NCBI GenBank assembly: GCA_026988445.1
Contig: JALSLF010000606.1
Coordinates: forward strand, 1-6,187
DNA length: 6,187 bases
Reading direction: 5' to 3'
Source of the DNA: Bacteroidales bacterium
Lineage (GTDB): Bacteria; Bacteroidota; Bacteroidia; Bacteroidales; NBLH01
This document shows positions 1-6,066 of the stretch, in pieces. The translations under genes and the position numbers were made by a program. Under the pieces are notes generated by a model. It worked only from the letters and a program-made list of their open reading frames with translations, was not told the DNA's origin and ran no database searches. The stretch's first letter is position 1. Each line of letters starts with the position of its first letter.

Positions 1-1
1 G

Positions 2-127
2 ATAAACAAGTTTTTACAAATAAATGCCGGTGTAGAAAATATATTAGATACTCGTTATCGTCCGTATTCATCAGGAATTGTTTCGGCAGGCAGAAATTTA
101 ATTTTTGCTTTAAGGGCTAAATTTTAA
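2..127 (+). CDS. TonB-dependent receptor, C-terminal end (partial)
   Basis: This is the 3' end of a gene that begins upstream of the window; 41 codons and a TAA stop are visible. The peptide contains GVENILDTRYRPY followed by AGRNLIFALRAKF. That matches the usual last two beta strands of TonB-dependent outer-membrane receptors, where a G-x-x-N-I/L-D-x-x-Y motif is followed by G-R-N and a final strand ending in an aromatic residue. The terminal Phe is the expected signal for barrel insertion by the BAM complex. The ligand cannot be told from this fragment; siderophore, vitamin B12 and SusC-type substrates all remain possible. It is probably a separate transcription unit, because 154 bases and a candidate promoter separate it from the next gene. 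No clear terminator hairpin was seen after its stop. Confidence 0.82.
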   Translation: MNKFLQINAGVENILDTRYRPYSSGIVSAGRNLIFALRAKF

Positions 128-250
128 ATACCAGTTTTACAAGCTTCCTGCTCAAAATTAGCAAAAAACATAAATCATTAAAAATAAAGCCTTTGAGATA
201 TTTTTATAAAAAATTAATCATACTAAATTTTTTATTTTCGGATTTATATA

Positions 251-258
251 TACTTTTG
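251..258 (+). promoter_or_regulatory. Candidate -7 box (TACTTTTG) for the DUF177-rpmF unit
   Basis: TACTTTTG is an exact match to the TAnnTTTG -7 consensus of the Bacteroidota housekeeping sigma factor. It lies 23 bases before the GTG start at 282, which would give a 5' leader of about 15-20 bases. No good TTTG -33 box is found 17-23 bases upstream; that stretch is a run of A and T. The call therefore rests on the -7 box and its position alone. Confidence 0.45.
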
Positions 259-281
259 CGAATTATTTTGCAGGACATAAA

Positions 282-818
282 GTGAAGAAAGAAGATAAGT
301 ACAATATTAGTTTCTCGGGATTATCCGAAGGCAAACATCATTTTCAATTCAAAATTTTAAAAGATGTTTTAAACAGTTTTGAATTAACAGATATAAATGA
401 TGTAGATATTGTAGCAAATATTGAAATGATAAAATCGTCCGGCTATTTGAGCTTTGATTTTAATTTTAAAGGAAAAATTAATCTTCAATGCGACAGATGT
501 TTGGATTATTTTGATTATGATTTGGATTTTTCCAATAAACTTTATATTAATTTTGGTGAGGAAACTTCCGATTTAAGTGATGTGGACGAACAAATGGTTC
601 TTTCGCGCAAAGAAGATAAAATTGATTTAGCAAAACATTTTTATGATTACATAAATTTGCAAGTTCCTTTAAAAAAAATTCATCCTGACGACGAATACGG
701 GAACAGCACTTGCAATCATGAAATGATTGATAAATTAGAAAAATATCTAAGTGGTGATGAACAAGAAGAAGTAAAAACCGACCCCAGATGGGATAAGTTG
801 AAAAATTTATATAATTAA
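282..818 (+). CDS. YceD/DUF177 family protein
   Basis: The product is 178 residues and belongs to the DUF177 (YceD) family, which is usually encoded directly before rpmF. In other organisms the family has been linked to 23S rRNA accumulation and ribosome assembly; a role here is inferred. The N-terminal part (about 8-25, FSGLSEGKHHFQFKI) is typical of Bacteroidota members. The family's Cys-x-x-Cys pair is present as CDRC at residues 70-73. A third Cys (C144) lies in a segment STCNHEM, and the protein ends with the usual PRWDKLKNL element (169-176). The start is GTG at 282: it gives the family N-terminus, no ATG is available nearby in frame, and an AGGA at 272-275 could serve as a weak ribosome binding site. 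rpmF follows 35 bases downstream, so the two are probably cotranscribed. Confidence 0.85.
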   Translation: MKKEDKYNISFSGLSEGKHHFQFKILKDVLNSFELTDINDVDIVANIEMIKSSGYLSFDFNFKGKINLQCDRCLDYFDYDLDFSNKLYINFGEETSDLSDVDEQMVLSRKEDKIDLAKHFYDYINLQVPLKKIHPDDEYGNSTCNHEMIDKLEKYLSGDEQEEVKTDPRWDKLKNLYN

Positions 819-853
819 AAAATTATCTATAAACTTGATTAATACATATTAAA

Positions 854-1039
854 ATGGCACATCCAAAACGCAAAATTTCAAAGACAAGAAGAGATAAGAG
901 AAGAACGCATTACAAAGCAACAACAGTTACATTGGCTGTTTGCCCAAATTGCGGTGCAAGACATCAATATCATAGAGTATGTCCTGAATGCGGACACTAT
1001 CGCGGTCAGTTAGCTATTGAAAAAGAAGAAACACTTTAG
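854..1039 (+). CDS. rpmF: 50S ribosomal protein L32
   Basis: This 61-residue protein is bacterial ribosomal protein L32 of the large subunit. It has the expected basic N-terminus (MAHPKRKISKTRRDKRR, then THYKAT) followed by a zinc ribbon with Cys30-x-x-Cys33 and Cys43-x-x-Cys46. All four ligands are present, so this is the zinc-binding (C+) form. The length is normal for the family. The leader before the ATG is A/T-rich with no Shine-Dalgarno, as is usual in Bacteroidota. It follows the DUF177 gene by 35 bases, the classic pairing, and probably shares its promoter. Downstream, a 224-base gap with a hairpin and an inverted-repeat element separates it from fabH. Confidence 0.97.
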   Translation: MAHPKRKISKTRRDKRRTHYKATTVTLAVCPNCGARHQYHRVCPECGHYRGQLAIEKEETL

Positions 1040-1048
1040 CATTATCGG

Positions 1049-1085
1049 TTTCATTAAGAAGCTAAAAGTATTTTCTTAATTGAAA
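1049..1085 (+). terminator. Possible stem-loop after rpmF
   Basis: TTTCATTAAGAA (1049-1060) pairs with TTCTTAATTGAAA (1073-1085) around a 12-base loop. This gives 12 base pairs with one bulged T. The stem begins 10 bases after the rpmF stop. It is AT-rich and is not followed by a T-run, so it is not a textbook intrinsic terminator; it could instead protect the 3' end or attenuate readthrough. Confidence 0.35.
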
Positions 1086-1107
1086 TACAGGATAATTTAG
1101 CAGATAA

Positions 1108-1238
1108 AAGGCTGTTTAAAAAGTAGAGTATGAACATTTATTCATCAGAGGATATCAAAAGTTTATTGTAGATTTTTTGATTTGCCTCTGTTATATATGC
1201 GCATTTGAGCGTTGTTGCTTTACTTTTTAAACAGCCTT
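1108..1238. mobile_element. MITE-like element or insertion-sequence remnant with 18-base terminal inverted repeats
   Basis: AAGGCTGTTTAAAAAGTA at 1108-1125 is exactly reverse-complemented at 1221-1238, leaving 95 bases between the arms. A second, imperfect inverted pair lies inside: CAGAGG (1146-1151) with CCTCTG (1185-1190), and TCAAAA (1155-1160) with TTTTGA (1175-1180). The whole piece could therefore fold into one long interrupted hairpin. The interior is too short to encode a transposase and shows no useful reading frame. Ends of the GGCTGTTTAAAAAG type resemble insertion-sequence termini, which is why a non-autonomous element is the preferred reading. No target-site duplication could be made out in the A/T-rich flanks, and no second copy occurs in the window. 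The right end lies 25 bases before the fabH ATG. The alternative is a large regulatory or terminator hairpin. Confidence 0.5.
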
Positions 1239-1263
1239 ATTTTATTGAACTAAATATTTTTTT

Positions 1264-2265
1264 ATGTCTAAATTGAAAGCAGCAATAACAGGGGTCGGTG
1301 CACATGTTCCCGACTACATCCTTACCAACGATGAATTATCAACAATGGTAGATACTTCCGATGAATGGATAATGACCCGCATCGGAATTAAGGAACGCAG
1401 AATTTTAAAAGGTGAAGGCAAAGGCACTTCGGATATGGCAGCAAAAGCCGTTCAAAACCTTTTGGAAAAAACAGGAACATCGCCCGATGAAGTTGATTTG
1501 CTAATCTGCACTACGGTTACTCCCGACATGGTTTTTCCGGCTACTGCTAATGTTATTAGCGATAAAGTAGGCATTAAAAACGCATTTAGCTTTGATATTA
1601 ATGCAGGGTGTTCAGGCTTTTTATATGGATTAACAACAGGGAGCCAGTATATTGAAACGGGCAAATATAAAAAAGTAATTGTGGTGGGTGCCGATAAAAT
1701 GTCGGCAATAGTAGATTATACCGATAGAACTACCTGTCCTATTTTTGGCGATGGCGCAGGAGCTGTTCTTCTTGAACCCACAAATGAAGAAGAAGGAATT
1801 ATTGATGTTACCAATTTTGTGGATGGCGCAGGAAGAAAACATTTGCATCAAAAAGCCGGAGGCTCGGTAAAACCACCCACACACGAAACCATTGATGCCC
1901 GTGAACACTTTATTTATCAAGAAGGGCAAGCAGTATTCAAATTTGCTGTTTCGCGTATGGCAGATGTATCGGTTGAAATGATGAAACGTAATAATCTTTC
2001 TGCTGACGATTTAGACTGGTTGGTACCCCATCAGGCAAACCTGCGTATTATTGATGCCACTGCACGCAGAATGGAGCTACCCAAAGAAAAGGTGATGATA
2101 AACATTCATAAATACGGAAATACTACCGATGCAACCATCCCCTTATTATTGAACGAATGGGAGCCCAGACTAAAAAAAGGGGATAACTTAATCATTGCTA
2201 CTTTCGGAGCAGGCTTTACATGGGGTGCCATGTATTTAAAATGGGCTTATAATCCGAAAAATTAA
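1264..2265 (+). CDS. fabH: Beta-ketoacyl-ACP synthase III (KAS III)
   Basis: FabH carries out the first condensation of type II fatty-acid synthesis, joining an acyl-CoA primer to malonyl-ACP to give a 3-ketoacyl-ACP, in the cytoplasm. The 333-residue thiolase-fold protein is slightly longer than the roughly 317 residues of the E. coli enzyme. The catalytic triad is visible: Cys116 in NAGCSGFLYG, His256 in VPHQAN, and Asn286 in KYGNTTDATIP. Other family landmarks are DEWI-TRIGIKERR (33-46), the FGDGAGAVLL segment (161-170) and the C-terminal FGAGFTWGA (314-322). Primer preference (acetyl or branched acyl-CoA) cannot be read from the sequence with confidence. The ATG at 1264 gives the standard N-terminus and has a T-rich leader without Shine-Dalgarno. 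The gene is separated from rpmF by the inverted-repeat element and from accB by 199 bases. plsX, often found between rpmF and fabH in other phyla, is absent. Confidence 0.96.
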   Translation: MSKLKAAITGVGAHVPDYILTNDELSTMVDTSDEWIMTRIGIKERRILKGEGKGTSDMAAKAVQNLLEKTGTSPDEVDLLICTTVTPDMVFPATANVISDKVGIKNAFSFDINAGCSGFLYGLTTGSQYIETGKYKKVIVVGADKMSAIVDYTDRTTCPIFGDGAGAVLLEPTNEEEGIIDVTNFVDGAGRKHLHQKAGGSVKPPTHETIDAREHFIYQEGQAVFKFAVSRMADVSVEMMKRNNLSADDLDWLVPHQANLRIIDATARRMELPKEKVMINIHKYGNTTDATIPLLLNEWEPRLKKGDNLIIATFGAGFTWGAMYLKWAYNPKN

Positions 2266-2464
2266 TGGGTAGAATAAAATGTCCGGTTTTTTGTCAAAAA
2301 TAACAACTTGCCGGCATTAATTGTTAAGTTAAGCGGTTGTTTATTAGCTTTTAAAAATTTATCACAAAAAAAGTTGGGCAATAATCAGCCTCTTTAGAAC
2401 CTACTCATTCATGTTATTTAAAAAAAAATCATTACATTGCGAAAAATAAAATTTAAGAATAATT

Positions 2465-2977
2465 ATGGAACTCAAAGAACTGCAAGATTTTATAAAAGTT
2501 ATAGCCAAATCAGGGGCTACAGAAGTTAAAATTGAAACAGGCGATTTAAAATTAACCATTAAAACACCGCCGAAGGGTAAAGCAGCAACACACACAGAAA
2601 CAACTGTTGTTCAGCAATTCCCGATGCCGGCACAAATGGCTACCATGCCACAAATGCCTGTTGTTCCGCAAATGCAAACCATGCCACAACAGCCCGTACA
2701 ACAAGAGGCTAAAAAAGAAGAAGAAAGTGCAAATAATTACATAGAAATAAAAGCACCGATGGTGGGAACATTTTATCGTAAACCTGCACCCGATAAACCT
2801 AACTATGTAAATGTTGGCGATGAAGTAACTCCCGGCAAGGTGGTTTGTATTATCGAAGCCATGAAACTCTTTAATGAAATTGAAGCCGAAGTAAGCGGTA
2901 AAATTGTTAAAATTCTGGTAGATGATGCTTCACCGGTTGAATTTGACCAACCCTTATTCCTTATTGACCCAAGCTAA
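2465..2977 (+). CDS. accB: Biotin carboxyl carrier protein of acetyl-CoA carboxylase (BCCP)
   Basis: AccB carries the biotin that is carboxylated by AccC and then delivers the carboxyl group to acetyl-CoA at the AccAD carboxyltransferase. At 170 residues it is of normal size. Residues 1-34 form the AccB-type N-terminal segment (MELKELQDFIKVIAKSGATE, then VKIETGDLKLTIK). Residues 40-90 are a flexible linker that is unusually rich in Met, Pro and Gln, and 92-170 are the biotinyl domain. The biotin acceptor is Lys134 in EAMKL (131-135). The stretch GTFYRKPAPDKPNY (101-114) includes the extra thumb loop typical of true AccB proteins rather than the biotin domains of other carboxylases. The 199-base gap upstream has no convincing promoter; the closest is TACATTGC at 2433-2440. 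A lipoprotein gene follows after 25 bases, placing accC one gene away instead of directly next door. Confidence 0.96.
   Translation: MELKELQDFIKVIAKSGATEVKIETGDLKLTIKTPPKGKAATHTETTVVQQFPMPAQMATMPQMPVVPQMQTMPQQPVQQEAKKEEESANNYIEIKAPMVGTFYRKPAPDKPNYVNVGDEVTPGKVVCIIEAMKLFNEIEAEVSGKIVKILVDDASPVEFDQPLFLIDPS
2642..2689 (+). repeat. In-frame 12-base direct repeat in the accB linker
   Basis: ACCATGCCACAA occurs at 2642-2653 and again at 2678-2689, exactly 36 bases apart and in frame, each copy encoding Thr-Met-Pro-Gln (residues 60-63 and 72-75). The region between is made of related Met/Pro/Gln codons. This suggests that the AccB linker grew by small duplications. Confidence 0.6.
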
Positions 2978-3002
2978 CATTTTTTAACTAACAAATACAG
3001 CT

Positions 3003-3503
3003 ATGAAAACAAAAATCATTTTAATGTCACTAATAAGTGCCATGTTGATATTAACAGCATGCCCTTATCAATCATCAGTTCCAATCAGTGAAGCTAATCA
3101 AAAATTGGATAAAAAGCTGATGGGCAAATGGATTAAAGAGTCTGACATGGAAGCTGAAAACCCGGAATACTTTGAAATTCAACCGATTGACAAATATAAG
3201 TTTAATATAGTGAAATTTGAATATCAAACATCAGATTCAACTTATAAAGAAACAAAATATTTAACACATATTACCAAAATTGACGATAATGTGTTCTTAA
3301 ATATGCAAGAAAACGGCGCCGGAGATTACTTTTTACATAAAATTGATTTACAAGGAGATAAATTCATACTTTACGAAGTAACGGATAATATCGACGAAAA
3401 ATTTAATACTTCTGCCGAATTGTATGACTTTGTTAAGAAAAACATGAATCTGAGCTTCTTTTACAACAAAGATGAAACAACTTATATAAGAGATACAAAA
3501 TAA
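3003..3503 (+). CDS. Small lipoprotein of unknown function
   Basis: The 166-residue product has a lipoprotein signal: basic MKTK, a hydrophobic stretch (5-17) and a lipobox ending LTAC with Cys20 as the lipidation site. The residues after Cys20 are PYQSS. They lack the acidic run described as the surface-export signal in Bacteroidota lipoproteins, so a periplasm-facing location is more likely (inference). The mature part has a LMGKWIKE segment (39-46) followed by alternating hydrophobic and polar stretches, suggesting a small beta-rich fold. I do not recognise a named family and assign no function. It starts 25 bases after accB, so it is probably cotranscribed with it, and it ends just before a strong stem-loop. 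Its A/T-rich composition looks like that of its neighbours, so there is no clear compositional sign of transfer. Confidence 0.8.
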   Translation: MKTKIILMSLISAMLILTACPYQSSVPISEANQKLDKKLMGKWIKESDMEAENPEYFEIQPIDKYKFNIVKFEYQTSDSTYKETKYLTHITKIDDNVFLNMQENGAGDYFLHKIDLQGDKFILYEVTDNIDEKFNTSAELYDFVKKNMNLSFFYNKDETTYIRDTK

Positions 3504-3521
3504 GTTTTTGTTTTAATAAAT

Positions 3522-3561
3522 AAATTAGCTGCACAAATTCAGATTATGTGCAGCTAATTTT
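3522..3561 (+). terminator. Strong stem-loop, probable intrinsic terminator between the lipoprotein gene and accC
   Basis: AAATTAGCTGCACA (3522-3535) is perfectly complementary to TGTGCAGCTAATTT (3547-3560), giving 14 base pairs around an 11-base loop. The GC-containing core AGCTGCACA is followed by a short T-run (3558-3561) that belongs partly to the stem. It starts 18 bases after the lipoprotein stop and ends 34 bases before the accC ATG. If it works as a terminator, accB with the lipoprotein gene and accC would be at least partly separate transcripts. The symmetrical A and T flanks mean that it could act in both directions. Confidence 0.7.
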
Positions 3562-3595
3562 CAATGTCTCTTATTGTTATAAATAGTAAGAAAAT

Positions 3596-4924
3596 ATGTT
3601 TAATAAAATACTGATAGCCAATAGAGGCGAAATTGCTTTAAGAATAATACGTACCTGTAAAGAAATGGGTATAAATACAGTAGCTGTTTATTCAACAGCT
3701 GATAAAAACAGTTTACATGTTCGCTTTGCTGACGAAGCTGTTTGTATAGGTCCACCGCCAAGTTCAGAATCGTATTTAAACATACCGGCAATCTTATCGG
3801 TGGCAGAATTAACCAACGCCGATGCTATACATCCCGGATACGGTTTTTTAGCTGAAAATTCTCGTTTTGCAAAACTTTGTGCCGAACACAACATCAAGTT
3901 TATCGGACCATCGGCTCAAATGATTGATCAAATGGGCGACAAATCAAATGCTAAAAAAACGATGAGAGCTGCCGGAGTACCCACTATTCCCGGCTCGGAA
4001 GGATTATTGGAAAGTATTGAAGAAGGAAAAACATTAGCAAAAGAAATAGGATACCCCGTTATAATCAAAGCTACTGCCGGTGGTGGTGGTAAAGGAATGC
4101 GTATCATCTGGAAAGAAGAAGAATTTGAAGCAATGTGGGATGCCGCTAAACAAGAGTCGGGTGCTGCGTTTGGCAACGATGGTTTATACTTGGAGAAATT
4201 TATTGAAGACCCGCGCCATATTGAAATTCAAATTGTTGGCGACCAAACAGGAAAAGCATGCCACCTTTCCGAAAGAGACTGTTCAATTCAACGCCGTCAT
4301 CAAAAATTGCTTGAGGAAACCCCCTCCCCTTTTATGACTGATGAGTTGCGCGAAAAAATGGGGAATGCTGCAATAAAAGCAGCCGAATCAATAAAGTATG
4401 AAGGAGTGGGTACTGTTGAATTTTTGGTAGATAAACACCGGAATTTCTATTTTATGGAAATGAATACTCGTATTCAGGTTGAACATCCGATTACCGAAGA
4501 AGTTATAAATTTTGATTTAATAAAAGAACAGATAAAAGTTGCAGCAGGAGTTCCTATTACAGGAAAAAACTACTATCCGCAAATGCATGCCATTGAATGC
4601 AGAATTAATGCCGAAGATTATAAAAACAATTTTCGTCCCTCACCCGGAGTAATCAAAACCCTACATACACCCGGCGGACACGGCATACGTGTTGATTCTC
4701 ATATTTATGCAGGATACACTATTCCGCCCCATTACGATTCAATGGTGGCAAAATTAATTGCAGTAGCGCGAACACGTGAAGAAGCAATACAAAAAATGCA
4801 ACGTGCTTTAGAAGAATTTGTAATTGAAGGAATAGAAACTACTATTCCGTTTCATGCTAAATTAATGCGCGATAAGCGTTTTATTGAAGGTAATTATACC
4901 ACTAAATTTATGGAAGACTTTTAA
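3596..4924 (+). CDS. accC: Biotin carboxylase subunit of acetyl-CoA carboxylase
   Basis: AccC is the ATP-grasp enzyme that carboxylates biotin on AccB using bicarbonate and ATP, the first half of the acetyl-CoA carboxylase reaction. The 442 residues compare with about 449 in E. coli. The N-terminal biotin-carboxylase domain begins FNKILIANRGEIALRIIR. The ATP-binding residues Lys116 and Lys158 and the glycine-rich loop GGGGKGMR (162-169) are present, as are His208, Lys237 and Glu275. The catalytic segment MEMNTRIQVEHP (287-298) supplies Glu288, Asn290, Arg292, Gln294, Val295 and Glu296, and Arg336 follows in ECRINAE. The C-terminal domain ends normally, with no fused biotinyl or carboxyltransferase domain. 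The gene pairs with accB as the FASII enzyme, but a lipoprotein gene and a terminator-like stem lie between the two. No consensus TAnnTTTG box was found in the 34 bases between that stem and the ATG. Confidence 0.97.
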   Translation: MFNKILIANRGEIALRIIRTCKEMGINTVAVYSTADKNSLHVRFADEAVCIGPPPSSESYLNIPAILSVAELTNADAIHPGYGFLAENSRFAKLCAEHNIKFIGPSAQMIDQMGDKSNAKKTMRAAGVPTIPGSEGLLESIEEGKTLAKEIGYPVIIKATAGGGGKGMRIIWKEEEFEAMWDAAKQESGAAFGNDGLYLEKFIEDPRHIEIQIVGDQTGKACHLSERDCSIQRRHQKLLEETPSPFMTDELREKMGNAAIKAAESIKYEGVGTVEFLVDKHRNFYFMEMNTRIQVEHPITEEVINFDLIKEQIKVAAGVPITGKNYYPQMHAIECRINAEDYKNNFRPSPGVIKTLHTPGGHGIRVDSHIYAGYTIPPHYDSMVAKLIAVARTREEAIQKMQRALEEFVIEGIETTIPFHAKLMRDKRFIEGNYTTKFMEDF

Positions 4925-4963
4925 AATTAAACATAGATTTATCAATACATAATGTATTTTTTA

Positions 4964-4971
4964 TAATTTTG
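4964..4971 (+). promoter_or_regulatory. Candidate -7 box (TAATTTTG) for the bactofilin-atpZ unit
   Basis: TAATTTTG matches the Bacteroidota TAnnTTTG -7 consensus exactly and lies 31 bases before the bactofilin ATG at 5003. At the expected -33 position there is only TTTA (4938-4941), 22 bases upstream, so the match is strong on one box and weak on the other. It falls within the 78-base gap after accC and would start the bactofilin, atpZ and AtpI-like unit. Confidence 0.5.
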
Positions 4972-5002
4972 AGTTGTTCAAAAAAATATTTTAGACAATA
5001 AT

Positions 5003-5434
5003 ATGGCATTTGGAAAGAAAAAAACAGAAACTATGGCAAATTATCAAGAAAGTGCAATAAACTCAATAAACTCATTTGCTAATGGAACCGAAATTACCGG
5101 TGAAGTTAAATCAGCAGGTGATGTTCGTATTGACGGTAAATTAAAAGGTAATGTTAACATTAAAGGGAGACTGGTAATTGGTGCAACCGGTAATGTTGAA
5201 GGCGAAATAGTATGTGCCAATTGTGATATATCGGGTAAAGTTTCCGGTAAAATTACGGTTACGGAACTTTTATCTTTAAAAGCATCGGCTAATATTCAGG
5301 GAGATATTATTACAAAAAAAATATCGATTGAACCCGGTGCTACTTTTACAGGAACTTGCAAAATGGATGGAAAACAAGAAAATCAAAACTTCGGAACAAA
5401 AACCGATACAAAAGAAAAAAGCCAAACTAAATAG
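5003..5434 (+). CDS. Bactofilin (polymer-forming cytoskeletal protein)
   Basis: The 143-residue product is a bactofilin (formerly DUF583), a small protein that polymerises without nucleotide into filaments and often acts as a scaffold for cell-wall or shape functions at the membrane. Residues about 27-120 form the characteristic beta-helix, with short glycine-punctuated repeats such as GEVKSAGDVRIDGKLKGNV, then GRLVIGATGNVEGEI, SGKVSGKITV, and ANIQGDIITKKISIEPGATF. The N-terminal tail (1-25) is short and polar, and the C-terminal tail (121-143) is a charged, low-complexity K/Q/T/E stretch. An internal ATG at residue 11 is an alternative start, but the first ATG is kept because it follows the expected A/T-rich leader. 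The C-terminal 68 bases overlap atpZ in another frame, so translation of the two genes is probably coupled. Its cellular role in this organism is unknown. Confidence 0.93.
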   Translation: MAFGKKKTETMANYQESAINSINSFANGTEITGEVKSAGDVRIDGKLKGNVNIKGRLVIGATGNVEGEIVCANCDISGKVSGKITVTELLSLKASANIQGDIITKKISIEPGATFTGTCKMDGKQENQNFGTKTDTKEKSQTK

Positions 5435-5612
5435 TTGGGCAAAGTATTCAAGCCTCTCTTTTCAAATGGTGGCTACCATAATGATTTGTTTTTTCGGAGG
5501 CTTAAAAATTGATGAATACCTGCAATGGCAATTCCCCGTTTTTACGGTAGTATTGTCATTGTTTGGCATTTTTGCCGCATTATGGATTGTGTTAAAAGAT
5601 TTTCTTAAATAA
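5367..5612 (+). CDS. atpZ: AtpZ/AtpI family F1Fo ATP synthase accessory protein
   Basis: Read from the ATG at 5367, this is an 81-residue membrane protein with a basic, lysine-rich N-terminal tail (1-20) and two predicted transmembrane helices at about 29-46 and 57-77. Between them lies FFGGLKIDEYL, which matches the G-x-K-I-D-E motif of the AtpZ family. Members of this family are encoded next to ATP synthase genes and have been linked to Mg2+/Ca2+ transport or to assembly of the c-ring; which applies here is unknown. The start is chosen because the only other in-frame ATG (5328) would add 13 untypical residues, while no ATG occurs later before the first helix. The 68-base overlap with the bactofilin gene follows directly, since the conserved SWAKYSSLSFQM segment begins at about 5427. 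The AtpI-like gene starts one base after the stop. Confidence 0.82.
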   Translation: MENKKIKTSEQKPIQKKKAKLNSWAKYSSLSFQMVATIMICFFGGLKIDEYLQWQFPVFTVVLSLFGIFAALWIVLKDFLK

Positions 5613-5613
5613 T

Positions 5614-5988
5614 ATGCTTAAAAATTATAGCCTTCGTTTACTAATTTTTGTTGCTCTTATTGCCCTTATTGCAGCAATATTATATTCCACCGTATTATCT
5701 TCTTTTTACCTTTCTGTTTTTCCCTATGTTCTCTTGTTTTTTACTTTAATTTCATTTTTATCGCATTACATTATTGTAAAAGCCGGACAATCACGCATTA
5801 CCAAATTCTCTACCTCTTTTATGGGAATTACCTCCTTAAAACTGTTTTTATACCTGATTTTTATTATTGTTTATCTGTTAATTGATAAAACAAACGCCTT
5901 GGTATTTGTACTCACATTTTTTATTCTATATTTACTTTTTACCGTTTTTGAAACCTCATCATTATTAAAAGATTTAGATAAAAAATAG
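5614..5988 (+). CDS. Four-helix membrane protein, AtpI-like
   Basis: The 124-residue product is strongly hydrophobic, with four likely transmembrane helices at about 7-27, 32-54, 70-91 and 94-112 and a lysine-rich C-terminal tail (SSLLKDLDKK). A basic loop (KAGQSRITK, 56-64) sits between helices 2 and 3. Size, topology and position, one base after atpZ and just before a probable atpB, resemble AtpI-type proteins that assist Fo rotor assembly. The sequence alone does not show a diagnostic motif, so the family is inferred from context. The ATG at 5614 immediately follows the atpZ TAA, which implies translational coupling. Confidence 0.72.
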   Translation: MLKNYSLRLLIFVALIALIAAILYSTVLSSFYLSVFPYVLLFFTLISFLSHYIIVKAGQSRITKFSTSFMGITSLKLFLYLIFIIVYLLIDKTNALVFVLTFFILYLLFTVFETSSLLKDLDKK

Positions 5989-6066
5989 CAGAACCGGTTT
6001 GCTAACTCAGTATTTATTCCTATCCATTTAAACATTTTTTCATTTATAAAAAAGAATTACATATCC

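Noticed and set aside
1452..1929. Two minus-strand open frames inside fabH
   Set aside because: They lie wholly inside the well-supported fabH gene, resemble no known protein and have compositions typical of antisense shadows.
2371..2396. Possible hairpin in the fabH-accB gap (AAG-TT-GGGC pairing with GCCTCTT)
   Set aside because: It needs a G-T pair and a 2-base bulge and has no T-run. No other structure or clear promoter was found in 2266-2464.
2433..2440. TACATTGC as a -7 promoter box for accB
   Set aside because: It deviates from TAnnTTTG at two positions and has no -33 box at suitable spacing.
4080..4337. Plus-strand open frame inside accC in another frame
   Set aside because: It lies within the conserved ATP-grasp region of accC, which is intact and continuous, so this is a shadow frame.
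4944..4962. AATAC-loop-GTATT followed by a T-run after accC, resembling a terminator
   Set aside because: The stem is only 5 AT-dominated base pairs with a 5-base loop, which is expected by chance in such AT-rich DNA. It also overlaps the candidate promoter region of the bactofilin gene.
5328..5366. Upstream ATG at 5328 as the atpZ start
   Set aside because: It would lengthen the overlap with the bactofilin beta-helix coding region to 107 bases and add residues not expected in this family. The ATG at 5367 gives a normal length.
5992..5999. Palindrome AACCGGTT just after the AtpI-like gene, a possible operator or terminator
   Set aside because: It is a single 8-base palindrome with no loop or T-run and no second copy, so it is not enough to support a site.
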